This document shows positions 10,437-19,315 of a stretch of 64,000 nucleotides of DNA, piece by piece (position 1 is the stretch's first letter; each line of letters starts with the position of its first letter). The DNA lies in contig NZ_PIPY01000004.1 in NCBI RefSeq assembly GCF_003987065.1, forward strand, positions 62,001 through 126,000, read 5' to 3'. The notes under the pieces are model-generated. The model was not told the DNA's origin. It was given only the letters and a program-made list of their open reading frames with translations, and did not search any database. A program made the translations under genes and the position numbers. The DNA is from Pseudidiomarina insulisalsae. GTDB lineage: Bacteria; Pseudomonadota; Gammaproteobacteria; Enterobacterales; Alteromonadaceae.

Positions 10437-11150
10437 ATGAAGAAGTTAGTTATTTCAGTTTATCGTTACAACCCGGATGTTGATAACGCACCTTACATGA
10501 AGGACTACGCCCTCGAAGTTGAGGACGGCCAGGACATGATGGTGCTGGATCTGCTGCTTAAACTTAAAGAGCAGGATCCTACGTTAGCATTCCGTCGCTC
10601 ATGCCGTGAAGGTGTGTGTGGTTCTGACGGTTTGAACATGAATGGTAAAAATGGTCTGGCATGTATCACCCCAATGTCTGCTCTTAAGGGCAACAAAATC
10701 GTGATTCGCCCACTACCTGGCTTACCGGTCATTCGTGACTTGATTGTTGATATGACGCAGTTCTATCAGCAGTACGAGAAAATCAAGCCGTATCTGATTA
10801 ATGACGACAAAACGCCACCTGCGCGTGAGCGTCTGCAGTCACCGGAAGAGCGTGCTAAGTTAGACGGTCTGTACGAATGTATCCTTTGTGCATGCTGCTC
10901 AACCTCATGTCCGTCATTCTGGTGGAACCCGGAAAAGTTCATTGGTCCTGCAGGTCTGCTGCAAGCCTATCGGTTCCTTATCGATAGCCGTGACACGGCA
11001 ACAGAGGAGCGACTTGGTGACCTTGATGACGCATTCAGTGTGTTCCGTTGCCACGGTATTATGAACTGCGTCAGTGTTTGTCCGAAAGGGCTGAACCCGA
11101 CAAAGGCTATTGGACACATCAAATCCATGCTATTGAGTCGCGCGATTTAG
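10437..11150 (+). CDS. sdhB: Succinate dehydrogenase iron-sulfur subunit
   Basis: Electron relay of complex II from FAD to quinone. 237 residues from the ATG at 10437, which aligns with the family start; a GTG at 10428 would add three residues and overlaps the likely ribosome site. Cysteines for the [2Fe-2S] cluster lie in SCREGVCGSDG and at the following GLAC; those for the [4Fe-4S] and [3Fe-4S] clusters in CILCACCSTSCPSFWW and CHGIMNCVSVCPKG. Last gene of the sdh unit, followed by an intrinsic terminator. Confidence 0.98.
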   Translation: MKKLVISVYRYNPDVDNAPYMKDYALEVEDGQDMMVLDLLLKLKEQDPTLAFRRSCREGVCGSDGLNMNGKNGLACITPMSALKGNKIVIRPLPGLPVIRDLIVDMTQFYQQYEKIKPYLINDDKTPPARERLQSPEERAKLDGLYECILCACCSTSCPSFWWNPEKFIGPAGLLQAYRFLIDSRDTATEERLGDLDDAFSVFRCHGIMNCVSVCPKGLNPTKAIGHIKSMLLSRAI

Positions 11151-11194
11151 TCTAATCGCGTTGATTTGCTATAGTAGTGGCCGAGCTGTATCGA

Positions 11195-11227
11195 AATAGC
11201 CATCCAGCTTGGATGGCTATTTTTTTA
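11195..11227 (+). terminator. Intrinsic terminator between sdhB and sucA
   Basis: Perfect 10-bp stem ATAGCCATCC / GGATGGCTAT (11196-11205, 11211-11220), 5-base loop, then seven T. It ends 25 bases before the sucA start, so any independent sucA promoter must lie in or before this hairpin. Confidence 0.92.
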
Positions 11228-11251
11228 TAAAACGAGTGTGAAGGAACAGCG

Positions 11252-14059
11252 ATGCAAGATGGCGTAATGCAAGCCTGGCTAGAATCCTCCCACCTGGCTG
11301 GTGGTAACATGGCTTATGTCGAGGAGCTATTTGAAGTTTATCTCGACGATCCTACTGCTGTTGGTGATGAATGGCGCGAGTTTTTCGACCAGTTGCCGCG
11401 TGAAGGTAGCGGCCAGGACACCAAGCACAGTGAAATTCGTGAGCAGTTCCGCAAGCTTGCCAAAGACAAGCTGAAGCAAGCTGGAACCGTGGTCAGCGGC
11501 GCACCGGATCAACAGCAAGTGCGCGTGTTACAAATGATCAACGCTTACCGTTTCCGTGGTCATCAACATGCGAACCTGGATCCGCTCGATTTATGGAAGC
11601 AAGAAGAAGTTCCGGACTTAACGCTGGAGCATCACGAGCTTTCCAAAGACGACTACGACAAAGAATTCAATGTCGGCTCTCTGGCTGTTGGCCAGGAGAC
11701 CATGAAGCTGGGTGAAATTCACAAGCTTCTGGAACAGATTTATTGTGAGTCGATTGGTGCTGAGTACATGCACATCGTCTCGACCGAAGAAAAACGTTGG
11801 ATTCAGCAGCGCCTTGAAGGCATGCGTGGTCGCCCGGAGTTTAAGAGCGAGCAGCAAAAGAAAATTCTGAAAGAATTGGTTGCCGCAGATGGCCTGGAAA
11901 AATATCTTGGCTCAAAATTCCCGGGTGCGAAGCGCTTCTCCCTTGAGGGCGGCGACAGTCTGATTCCGATGCTTAAGGCGCTGATTAGCCGCGCTGGCGA
12001 ACAGGGCACCAAAGAAGCCGTGATTGGTATGGCTCACCGTGGCCGTCTGAACGTGCTGGTGAACGTACTGGGTAAGAAACCGCAGGACTTGTTCGACGAA
12101 TTTGCCGGGAAACATGGCCAGGGCAAGGGCTCAGGCGATGTGAAGTACCATATGGGCTTCTCGTCTGATTTTGCGACCCCGGGTGGCGACGTTCACCTCG
12201 CGCTGGCATTCAACCCATCCCACCTTGAGATCGTCAACCCGGTAGTAATGGGTTCCGTGCGTGCGCGTATGGACCGTCTGGGTGATAAAGATGGCTCAAA
12301 AGTGCTGCCGATTACCATCCACGGTGATTCGGCGATTGCCGGCCAGGGCGTGGTGCAAGAAACCTTCAATATGTCGCAGACGCGTGCGTTCCAGTGTGGT
12401 GGCTCCATTCGTATTGTGGTGAACAACCAGGTTGGCTTTACCACCTCGAAGCGCGAAGACACGCGTTCAACGCAGTACTGTACTGACATCGCCAAGATGG
12501 TGCAGGCACCGATTTTCCACGTGAATGCTGATGACCCTGAAGCCGTGGTATTTGTGACCCAGCTGGCGATTGATTTCCGCAACGAATTCAAACGCGATGT
12601 CATGATTGACCTGGTCTGCTACCGTCGTCACGGCCATAACGAGGCAGACGAACCAAGCGCGACCCAACCGTTAATGTATGCGAAAGTGAAAAAGCATTCG
12701 GTGGCGCGTAGTATTTACGCGAAGCGTCTGGCCGATGCTGGCGTTGTTGATAAAGACCTTGAAGACAAGCTGGTGGATAATTATCGCGACCTGCTTGATC
12801 AGGGTGAGATCGTGGTCGACGAATGGCGTGAAATGAAGTCGCACTCGAGTGACTGGTCTCAATACGTCGGTAACGAGTGGGACGTGGAATACGACGCAAA
12901 AATCAGTAAGACCCAGTTAGAAGAGCTGGGTGTGAAGATGAGCAGTATTCCTGACGACCACAAATTGCACTCGCGGGTGAAGAAAGTCTACGACGAACGC
13001 ATGAAAATGGCGAAGGGCGAAAAGAAGGCCGACTGGGGCTTTGCTGAGACGCTGGCTTATGCTTCGCTGGTCGATCAGGGCGTACGCATTCGTCTGACCG
13101 GGCAGGACAGTGGCCGTGGTACTTTCTTCCACCGTCATGCGGTACTGCACAACCAGAAAGACGCTTCGACCTACATGCCGCTGAATAATATTCGCGAGGG
13201 GCAGGGGCCGATCGAGATTTATGACTCGGTACTGTCCGAAGAGGGCGTGGTGGCGTTTGAGTACGGCTACGCAACCGCAGAGCCGAACGCTTTAGTCTTG
13301 TGGGAAGCGCAGTTCGGTGACTTCGTTAATGGTGCGCAGGTGGTGATTGACCAGTTCCTGAGCTCCGGCGAGCAAAAATGGGGCCGTTTATGTGGTTTAA
13401 CCCTGTTGTTGCCGCATGGTTATGAAGGTCAGGGTCCTGAGCATAGCTCGGCGCGATTGGAGCGCTTCTTGCAGCTTTCCGCGGATCATAACTGGTCGGT
13501 GTGTGTACCCACGACACCTGCTCAGGTATTCCATATGTTACGGCGCCAACACCTGCGTCCGGTTCGCCGGCCGCTGATTGTTATGACGCCAAAATCACTG
13601 TTACGTCATCCGTTGGCAGTTTCGGAACTGGATGAGTTGACCGACGGTGTGTTCCAAAACGCGATTGGCGAAATCGATTCTTTAGAAGCGAAAAAAGTTA
13701 AACGCGTGGTATTCTGCTCGGGCAAAGTTTATTACGACTTGTTAAAAGAGCGTCGTGAGCGAGAGCTGCAAGACGTGGCGATTATTCGCATTGAACAGTT
13801 GTATCCATTCCCGGCAGATGAAGTGGCTGAAATCTTAAAAGATTATAAGCACGTGAAGGATTTTGTCTGGTGTCAGGAAGAGCCACAGAACCAGGGTGCA
13901 TGGTACAGCAGCCAGCATCACTTCTGGGCGGCAATTCCGAAGGGCGCTAACCTGGTTTATGCGGGCCGGGAAGCATCAGCGGCTCCGGCCGTTGGTTACC
14001 TCTCTGAGCACAACAAACAACAGCAAAAATTAGTCGATGACGCGCTAACCATTAAATAG
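11252..14059 (+). CDS. sucA: 2-oxoglutarate dehydrogenase E1 (thiamine-dependent)
   Basis: Decarboxylates 2-oxoglutarate and passes the succinyl group to the lipoyl arms of SucB. 935 residues, as in E. coli (933). AAGGA ribosome site before the ATG. The N-terminal helix expected to bind E2 (YVEELFEVYLDDP) is followed by the thiamine domain with GMAHRGRLNVL, HGDSAIAGQG and the ThDP/Mg motif around NNQVGFTT, then the transketolase-like C-terminal part with RGTFFHRHAVLH. Seven codons upstream of sucB in the same transcription unit; lpd (E3) is not encoded nearby. Confidence 0.98.
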   Translation: MQDGVMQAWLESSHLAGGNMAYVEELFEVYLDDPTAVGDEWREFFDQLPREGSGQDTKHSEIREQFRKLAKDKLKQAGTVVSGAPDQQQVRVLQMINAYRFRGHQHANLDPLDLWKQEEVPDLTLEHHELSKDDYDKEFNVGSLAVGQETMKLGEIHKLLEQIYCESIGAEYMHIVSTEEKRWIQQRLEGMRGRPEFKSEQQKKILKELVAADGLEKYLGSKFPGAKRFSLEGGDSLIPMLKALISRAGEQGTKEAVIGMAHRGRLNVLVNVLGKKPQDLFDEFAGKHGQGKGSGDVKYHMGFSSDFATPGGDVHLALAFNPSHLEIVNPVVMGSVRARMDRLGDKDGSKVLPITIHGDSAIAGQGVVQETFNMSQTRAFQCGGSIRIVVNNQVGFTTSKREDTRSTQYCTDIAKMVQAPIFHVNADDPEAVVFVTQLAIDFRNEFKRDVMIDLVCYRRHGHNEADEPSATQPLMYAKVKKHSVARSIYAKRLADAGVVDKDLEDKLVDNYRDLLDQGEIVVDEWREMKSHSSDWSQYVGNEWDVEYDAKISKTQLEELGVKMSSIPDDHKLHSRVKKVYDERMKMAKGEKKADWGFAETLAYASLVDQGVRIRLTGQDSGRGTFFHRHAVLHNQKDASTYMPLNNIREGQGPIEIYDSVLSEEGVVAFEYGYATAEPNALVLWEAQFGDFVNGAQVVIDQFLSSGEQKWGRLCGLTLLLPHGYEGQGPEHSSARLERFLQLSADHNWSVCVPTTPAQVFHMLRRQHLRPVRRPLIVMTPKSLLRHPLAVSELDELTDGVFQNAIGEIDSLEAKKVKRVVFCSGKVYYDLLKERRERELQDVAIIRIEQLYPFPADEVAEILKDYKHVKDFVWCQEEPQNQGAWYSSQHHFWAAIPKGANLVYAGREASAAPAVGYLSEHNKQQQKLVDDALTIK

Positions 14060-14072
14060 GTGATAATTGACC

Positions 14073-15689
14073 ATGGCTATTGATATTAAAGTTCCACAAC
14101 TCCCTGAATCTGTTGCTGACGCAACAGTCGCTACCTGGCACGTCAAACCAGGTGACAAAGTGTCACGCGATCAAAATCTGGTCGATATTGAAACCGACAA
14201 AGTAGTGTTAGAAGTCACTGCACCGGAAGACGGTGTCATGGGCGACATCGTCGCTGACGAAGGCACCACGGTCGGCGCTGAAGAAGTCATCGGTAAGCTG
14301 GAAAAAGGCGATGGCAAAGGCGACGGCTCTGATGACAAAGCGTCGAAAGATAAATCTGATAAGTCAGACGACAAGAAGTCAGACGACAAGAAGTCAGACG
14401 ACAAAAAATCTGATGACAAAAAGTCTGAGAAGTCAGATAAATCAGACAAAAAAGAAAGCAAGTCAGGTTCAGGCGAAAAGCATGAAGTTAAAGTACCGCA
14501 ACTGCCTGAGTCAGTGGCGGACGCCACCATCGCGACCTGGCATGTGAAAGCGGGTGAAAAGGTCTCGCGTGATCAGAACCTGGTCGATATCGAAACCGAC
14601 AAAGTGGTACTTGAAGTTGTTGCTCCGGCTGATGGCGTACTTGCTGAAATTAAGCAGGACGAAGGTGCCACTGTAGGTGCTGATGACGTCATCGGTATCG
14701 TTGAAGCGGGTGGTGAAGGCAAAGACAGCTCTGCTGATGATAAATCAGCAGACAAGTCGCAAGCAAAAGAGGACGACAGCGGCGATAGCGACGACAGTGA
14801 TAAAGAAGTCGTGGGTCCAGCCGTACGTCGCTTGCTTGCCGAGCATAACCTGAAAGTAGCGGACGTGAAGGGCACCGGTAAAGGCGGTCGTGTGACCAAA
14901 GAAGACGTAGAGAAGCACGTGAAAGAGGGTGGCAAGAAAGATTCTTCTGCTGCTAAAACCGAAAGCAGCGCACCAGCTGCCGCAGGCGACCGTGATCAGA
15001 AACGCGTTCCTATGACACGTTTGCGTAAGACCATTGCTAAGCGCCTGCTGGAAGCGAAAAATGCGACGGCGATGCTGACCACATTTAACGAAGTCAACAT
15101 GAAGCCGATCATGGACTTGCGTTCTAAGTATAAGGATGAGTTTGAGAAGCGTCATGACACGCGTCTTGGCTTTATGGGCTTCTATGTTAAAGCCGTGACT
15201 GAAGCACTGAAACGCTTCCCTGAAGTGAATGCATCGATTGACGGTGATGACATCGTTTATCACAACTACTTTGATATCAGCATTGCAGTGTCAACGCCAC
15301 GTGGCCTGGTGACCCCGGTACTGCGTGACACCGACAAGATGAGCATTGCTGAAATTGAAAATGGTATCCGTGACCTGGCGATTAAAGGCCGTGACGGCAA
15401 GTTGACCATGGACGACATGCAAGGTGGTAACTTCACCATTACCAACGGTGGTGTATTTGGTTCATTGCTGTCAACACCTATCCTGAACCCACCGCAGAGC
15501 GCGATTCTGGGTATGCATAAAATTCAGGATCGCCCAATGGCGGTCGACGGTAAGGTTGAAATTCTGCCAATGATGTACTTGGCTCTGTCGTATGACCATC
15601 GCATTATCGACGGTAAAGAGTCGGTGGGCTTCCTGGTCACCATTAAAGAGTTATTAGAAGATCCACAACGCTTGTTGCTGGACATCTAA
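14073..15689 (+). CDS. sucB: Dihydrolipoyl succinyltransferase E2 with two lipoyl domains
   Basis: Core subunit of the 2-oxoglutarate dehydrogenase complex, transferring succinyl from lipoyl-lysine to CoA. 538 residues, against about 405 in E. coli, because there are two lipoyl domains. Each carries the [11 protein letters not shown] motif; the lipoyl lysines are Lys43 and Lys177. A Lys/Ser/Asp-rich linker (about 95-133) with five-residue repeats joins them, a second acidic linker follows, then the E3-binding domain ([14 protein letters not shown], about 249) and the catalytic domain ending with the DHRIIDG motif. ATG 14073 fits the AGGTGA ribosome site better than the in-frame TTG at 14067. 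Confidence 0.97.
   Translation: MAIDIKVPQLPESVADATVATWHVKPGDKVSRDQNLVDIETDKVVLEVTAPEDGVMGDIVADEGTTVGAEEVIGKLEKGDGKGDGSDDKASKDKSDKSDDKKSDDKKSDDKKSDDKKSEKSDKSDKKESKSGSGEKHEVKVPQLPESVADATIATWHVKAGEKVSRDQNLVDIETDKVVLEVVAPADGVLAEIKQDEGATVGADDVIGIVEAGGEGKDSSADDKSADKSQAKEDDSGDSDDSDKEVVGPAVRRLLAEHNLKVADVKGTGKGGRVTKEDVEKHVKEGGKKDSSAAKTESSAPAAAGDRDQKRVPMTRLRKTIAKRLLEAKNATAMLTTFNEVNMKPIMDLRSKYKDEFEKRHDTRLGFMGFYVKAVTEALKRFPEVNASIDGDDIVYHNYFDISIAVSTPRGLVTPVLRDTDKMSIAEIENGIRDLAIKGRDGKLTMDDMQGGNFTITNGGVFGSLLSTPILNPPQSAILGMHKIQDRPMAVDGKVEILPMMYLALSYDHRIIDGKESVGFLVTIKELLEDPQRLLLDI
14361..14420 (+). repeat. 15-bp tandem repeat in the SucB linker
   Basis: Four head-to-tail copies of a 15-base unit encoding KSDDK; the first two are identical, the third differs by one base and the fourth by several. 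The repeat keeps frame, so slippage would lengthen or shorten the flexible linker between the two lipoyl domains by whole pentapeptides. Confidence 0.9.
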
Positions 15690-15699
15690 GCGGAGTAAG

Positions 15700-15745
15700 G
15701 CCGCATGTTGCATTCTGTGGACATACACATGCGGCTGTCTTTTTT
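15700..15745 (+). terminator. Intrinsic terminator after sucB
   Basis: Nine-base arms GCCGCATGT (15700-15708) and ACATGCGGC (15727-15735) enclose an 18-base loop and are followed by TGTC and six T. It separates sucAB from sucCD. Confidence 0.8.
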
Positions 15746-15784
15746 GCGCGCAAAACTGTAAAATATGCGCGAAATTTTCGGGTA

Positions 15785-15804
15785 AGCAGCATTAGGCTGC
15801 TTTT
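15785..15804 (+). terminator. Attenuator-like hairpin in the sucC leader
   Basis: AGCAGC (15785-15790), 5-base loop, GCTGCT (15796-15801) and four T, ending 27 bases before the sucC ATG. A possible -10 TAAAAT sits at 15759-15764, with no good -35. The hairpin may be a weak terminator, leaky attenuator or just a stabilising structure. Confidence 0.35.
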
Positions 15805-15831
15805 GTTGTTCAAACGAATCGGAAGATCATC

Positions 15832-16998
15832 ATGAATTTGCATGAGTATCAGGCCAAACAACTCTTTAAAGAGTTCGGTTTGCCAGTATCTGAAGGCTAC
15901 GCAGTAGACACTGCTGACGAAGCCGTTGAAGCTGCCAAGAAGATTGGCGGTGAGCGTTGGGTGGTTAAAGCACAAGTTCACGCCGGTGGCCGTGGTAAAG
16001 CGGGCGGTGTAAAACTTGTTTCCAGCCTTGACGAAGTACGTGACTTTGCCAGCAACTGGTTAGGTAAGAACCTGGTCACTTACCAAACGGACGCGAACGG
16101 TCAGCCGGTTGCGAAAATTTTGGTTGAGAGCCTGACTGATATCGCTTCAGAACTGTACTTAGGCGCAGTTGTTGACCGTGCTACACGTAAGATCGTGTTC
16201 ATGGCGTCAACCGAAGGTGGTGTTGAAATCGAGAAAGTCGCTGAAGAAACACCTGAAAAAATTCTGAAAGCAGTTGTTGATCCGACGGTCGGTGCACAGC
16301 CGTTCCAGGGTCGTGAGCTGGGCTTCAAATTAGGTCTGAACCCAGACCAGGTGAAGCAGTTCACCAAGATTTTCCTGGGTCTTGCGAAAATGTTCGAACA
16401 GTACGACTTCGCACTGCTCGAGATCAACCCGTTGGTCATCACTGAGCAAGGCAACCTGCACTGTCTGGACGGTAAGATCAATATCGACAGCAACGCGCTG
16501 TACCGTCAGCCAAAAATCCGCGAAATGCATGACCCGTCACAAGAAGACGAGCGTGAAGCGCAAGCGGCGAAGTGGGAACTGAACTACGTAGCGCTGGACG
16601 GCAACATCGGCTGTATGGTTAACGGCGCGGGGCTGGCCATGGGTACCATGGACATCGTTAAGCTTGCAGGCGGTCAGCCGGCGAACTTCCTGGATGTTGG
16701 TGGCGGCGCTACCAAAGAGCGTGTTACTGAAGCATTCAAAATCATCCTGTCGGATGACGCAGTACAAGCCGTATTAGTAAATATCTTCGGCGGTATCGTA
16801 CGTTGTGACATGATCGCAGAAGGCATCATGGGTGCAGTTGAAGAAGTAGGCGTTAAAGTTCCTGTAGTTGTTCGCCTGGAAGGTAACAACGCAGACTTAG
16901 GTCGTCAGAAATTAGCAGAAAGTGGCCTGAACATCATCGCAGCAGAGAGCTTATCTGACGCTGCTGATAAAGTGGTTGCTGCGGCAGGAGGTCAATAA
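15832..16998 (+). CDS. sucC: Succinyl-CoA synthetase beta subunit (ADP-forming)
   Basis: With SucD it converts succinyl-CoA to succinate with ATP or GTP formation. 388 residues as in E. coli. An N-terminal ATP-grasp domain ([18 protein letters not shown]) is followed by the CoA-ligase flavodoxin-like domain with FLDVGGGA and [15 protein letters not shown] ribosome site. Stop and sucD start share one base (TAATG), a coupled pair. Confidence 0.98.
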   Translation: MNLHEYQAKQLFKEFGLPVSEGYAVDTADEAVEAAKKIGGERWVVKAQVHAGGRGKAGGVKLVSSLDEVRDFASNWLGKNLVTYQTDANGQPVAKILVESLTDIASELYLGAVVDRATRKIVFMASTEGGVEIEKVAEETPEKILKAVVDPTVGAQPFQGRELGFKLGLNPDQVKQFTKIFLGLAKMFEQYDFALLEINPLVITEQGNLHCLDGKINIDSNALYRQPKIREMHDPSQEDEREAQAAKWELNYVALDGNIGCMVNGAGLAMGTMDIVKLAGGQPANFLDVGGGATKERVTEAFKIILSDDAVQAVLVNIFGGIVRCDMIAEGIMGAVEEVGVKVPVVVRLEGNNADLGRQKLAESGLNIIAAESLSDAADKVVAAAGGQ

Positions 16999-17870
16999 TG
17001 TCTATCTTGATCGATAAAAACACCAAAGTTATCTGCCAGGGTTTCACTGGTGGTCAGGGTACGTTCCACTCTGAGCAAGCTATCGCGTACGGTACGCAAA
17101 TGGTCGGTGGTGTAACGCCAGGTAAAGGCGGTCAGACGCATCTGGGCCTGCCAGTGTTTAACACTGTGCGTGAAGCGGTTGAAGAAACGGGTGCAACTGC
17201 ATCTGTTATCTACGTACCAGCACCTTTCTGTAAAGACTCAATCATTGAAGCTGCTGACGCAGGTATCGAACTGATCGTTTGTATCACTGAAGGTATCCCA
17301 ACGCTGGATATGCTGTATGTGAAAGAATACCTGACGCACAAAGGCGTGCGCATGATCGGTCCTAACTGCCCGGGCGTGATTACTCCAGACGAGTGCAAAA
17401 TCGGCATCATGCCAGGTCACATCCATAAAGCGGGTAAAGTCGGTATCGTTTCACGTTCAGGTACCCTTACCTATGAAGCGGTGAAGCAAACCACTGACGA
17501 AGGCTTCGGCCAGTCGACCTGTGTTGGTATCGGTGGTGACCCGATCCCTGGTTCTAACTTCATCGACATTCTGGAAATGTTTGAAAAAGATCCAGCGACC
17601 GAAGCAATCGTCATGATCGGTGAGATCGGTGGTACCGCAGAAGAAGAAGCTGCTGAATACATCAAAAACAACGTGACCAAACCAGTGGTGTCTTACATCG
17701 CTGGTGTAACGGCTCCTCCGGGTAAGCGTATGGGTCACGCGGGCGCTATCATCTCTGGTGGTAAAGGTACTGCGGACGAGAAGTTCGCTGCCCTTGAAGC
17801 CGCTGGCGTGAAAACCGTCCGTAGCCTTGCCGATATCGGTAAAGCACTGCGCGAGAAAACCGGCTGGTAA
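16998..17870 (+). CDS. sucD: Succinyl-CoA synthetase alpha subunit
   Basis: CoA-binding subunit carrying the phosphorylated histidine of succinyl-CoA synthetase. 290 residues, full length. The CoA-binding Rossmann domain ([15 protein letters not shown]) is at the start, [11 protein letters not shown] at the domain junction, and His247 in [11 protein letters not shown] is the expected phospho-histidine. Start overlaps the sucC stop by one base; strong terminator follows. Confidence 0.98.
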   Translation: MSILIDKNTKVICQGFTGGQGTFHSEQAIAYGTQMVGGVTPGKGGQTHLGLPVFNTVREAVEETGATASVIYVPAPFCKDSIIEAADAGIELIVCITEGIPTLDMLYVKEYLTHKGVRMIGPNCPGVITPDECKIGIMPGHIHKAGKVGIVSRSGTLTYEAVKQTTDEGFGQSTCVGIGGDPIPGSNFIDILEMFEKDPATEAIVMIGEIGGTAEEEAAEYIKNNVTKPVVSYIAGVTAPPGKRMGHAGAIISGGKGTADEKFAALEAAGVKTVRSLADIGKALREKTGW

Positions 17871-17898
17871 GCCACGCGCTGGTTAAAAAGTAAAGTAC

Positions 17899-17932
17899 AA
17901 AGGCACCTTCGGCAACGTCGGTGCCTTTTTTA
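17899..17932 (+). terminator. Intrinsic terminator after sucD
   Basis: AAAGGCACC (17899-17907) pairs with GGTGCCTTT (17920-17928), followed by T residues running straight into the ATG of the next gene. It closes the TCA block. Confidence 0.92.
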
Positions 17933-18837
17933 TGGCGATTGTCAGAATGATCATAAGTAAAGCTGTACTAACGCTATTGGCGCTGTGTGCGTTTGCCGGC
18001 AATTCAGTGCTGTGCCGCTGGGCTTTGGCTGAATACGAAATGGCGCCGGCGAGCTTTACCCTCATCAGGCTGTTAAGCGGCGCGGCGGTGCTGTTCTTTC
18101 TGATAAGAGGGCAGTCTGCCAGAATGCGGGCGTCGATGCCGCTGCGTGCCGGACTTTCATGGTGGGGCGCGCTGTGGTTAGCTGTTTATGCCTACGCTTT
18201 CGCCTTTGCCTATATTGAGCTGGCGACGGGAGTGGGAGCCTTAGTGCTTTTTACCTGCGTGCAGTTGAGCATGTTACTTATTGGCGCCTGGCGCGGCATG
18301 CGCTATAGCGCGATTGAGTTGCTGGGTATTATTATGGCGCTGGCAGGCTTTGGTTATCTGATTGCGCCGCAATTAGCTACGCCTTTTAGCGGCACTGCGG
18401 TGCTGTTAATGATGATCGCCGGCGTTGCCTGGGGGGCGTATAGCACGGTTGGACGTGGCGCGTCGACGCCACTTACCGATACGTTTATTCACTTCGCCCG
18501 TGCCGCTTTATTAAGTTTACCGTTGCTGCCACTTATCTTTCTGAGTGAGCCCCTGAGCTGGCCGCCGCTGGCACTCGCGGTAGCCTCAGGCGCATTAACT
18601 TCAGCAGTCGGCTATGCGATCTGGTTTAAAGTTTTACCGCACTTAAGGGTGAGTAGCGCAGCTGTTGCCCAGTTAGCTGTGCCAGTTCTTGCTGCTTGTG
18701 GCGGTATTATTTTTGTAGCAGAGCCGATAACTCAGCGCTTCGTGATCGCATGCGGCGTGATTTTAAGCGGCATTTTGCTGGTAATTCTGCGGCGGGAAAA
18801 AAAGATTGACGCAACTAAAACAAAACATATTAATTAA
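17932..18837 (+). CDS. EamA/DMT-family transporter
   Basis: Predicted inner-membrane drug/metabolite transporter of 301 residues with about ten helices in two EamA repeats (repeat 2 begins around GTAVLLMMIAGVAWGAYS). Substrate unknown; family members export amino acids, purines or other metabolites. The frame opens at 17932, inside the T-tract of the sucD terminator; an alternative ATG at 17947 gives 296 residues. Neither has a ribosome site, so the true start is uncertain. Its promoter must lie within sucD, or it depends on read-through. Confidence 0.85.
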   Translation: MAIVRMIISKAVLTLLALCAFAGNSVLCRWALAEYEMAPASFTLIRLLSGAAVLFFLIRGQSARMRASMPLRAGLSWWGALWLAVYAYAFAFAYIELATGVGALVLFTCVQLSMLLIGAWRGMRYSAIELLGIIMALAGFGYLIAPQLATPFSGTAVLLMMIAGVAWGAYSTVGRGASTPLTDTFIHFARAALLSLPLLPLIFLSEPLSWPPLALAVASGALTSAVGYAIWFKVLPHLRVSSAAVAQLAVPVLAACGGIIFVAEPITQRFVIACGVILSGILLVILRREKKIDATKTKHIN

Positions 18838-18931
18838 CTAGAATTCATCCTTTTACAAATTCTTATAATGCGCTAGGCTATTTCCTGAACAGTGACTACC
18901 ACACTAAAGTTGTCGCGACGGGGACACACCA

Positions 18932-19246
18932 ATGAAAAAGTGGATTTTGCTCGCTATCTTAGCGCTGGCTGCCTGGAACTACCATCTTAACAAACAGGCA
19001 GAGCAGCGGGGCGAAGAGCGCGGGCTGATTAAGGAAATTGTACAGGGGGTACAAGGCGCGGTGTTTAAACATGATCCGCGGTTTCGTTGTGACGGTCGGC
19101 GGTTTTGTCATGAAATGCGCTCTGCCGAAGAAGCTTTATTCTTTTTAAGTAATTGCCCGGAAACACAGCTGGACGATAATGCCAATGGTATTCCCTGTGA
19201 GGAAGACTTTCCGCCCGAAGAAAATCTTACCGCCGGGCAAAACTAA
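18932..19246 (+). CDS. Small membrane-anchored Excalibur-type calcium-binding protein
   Basis: 104 residues: an N-terminal signal or anchor helix (about 4-16), a short charged linker, then an Excalibur-like domain with four cysteines (RCDGRRFCHEM, SNCPET) and the terminal signature DDNANGIPCEEDF, a variant of the DxDxDGxxCE calcium loop. Such domains sit outside the cytoplasmic membrane and are often attached to nucleases or cell-wall proteins; here it stands alone. GGGGA ribosome site before the ATG. Role unknown. Confidence 0.8.
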   Translation: MKKWILLAILALAAWNYHLNKQAEQRGEERGLIKEIVQGVQGAVFKHDPRFRCDGRRFCHEMRSAEEALFFLSNCPETQLDDNANGIPCEEDFPPEENLTAGQN

Positions 19247-19315
19247 CACTCAGGCTTGGCCTTTGGCACGCTTCGATCGTATGCTGTACCTCATTGACGA
19301 TCGGGGTAACTTAGT

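Noticed and set aside
14171-14530. Antisense 119-aa open frame rich in Ser/Asp within sucB
   Set aside because: It is the mirror of the lipoyl and linker repeats on the other strand; no ribosome site and no protein-like domain.
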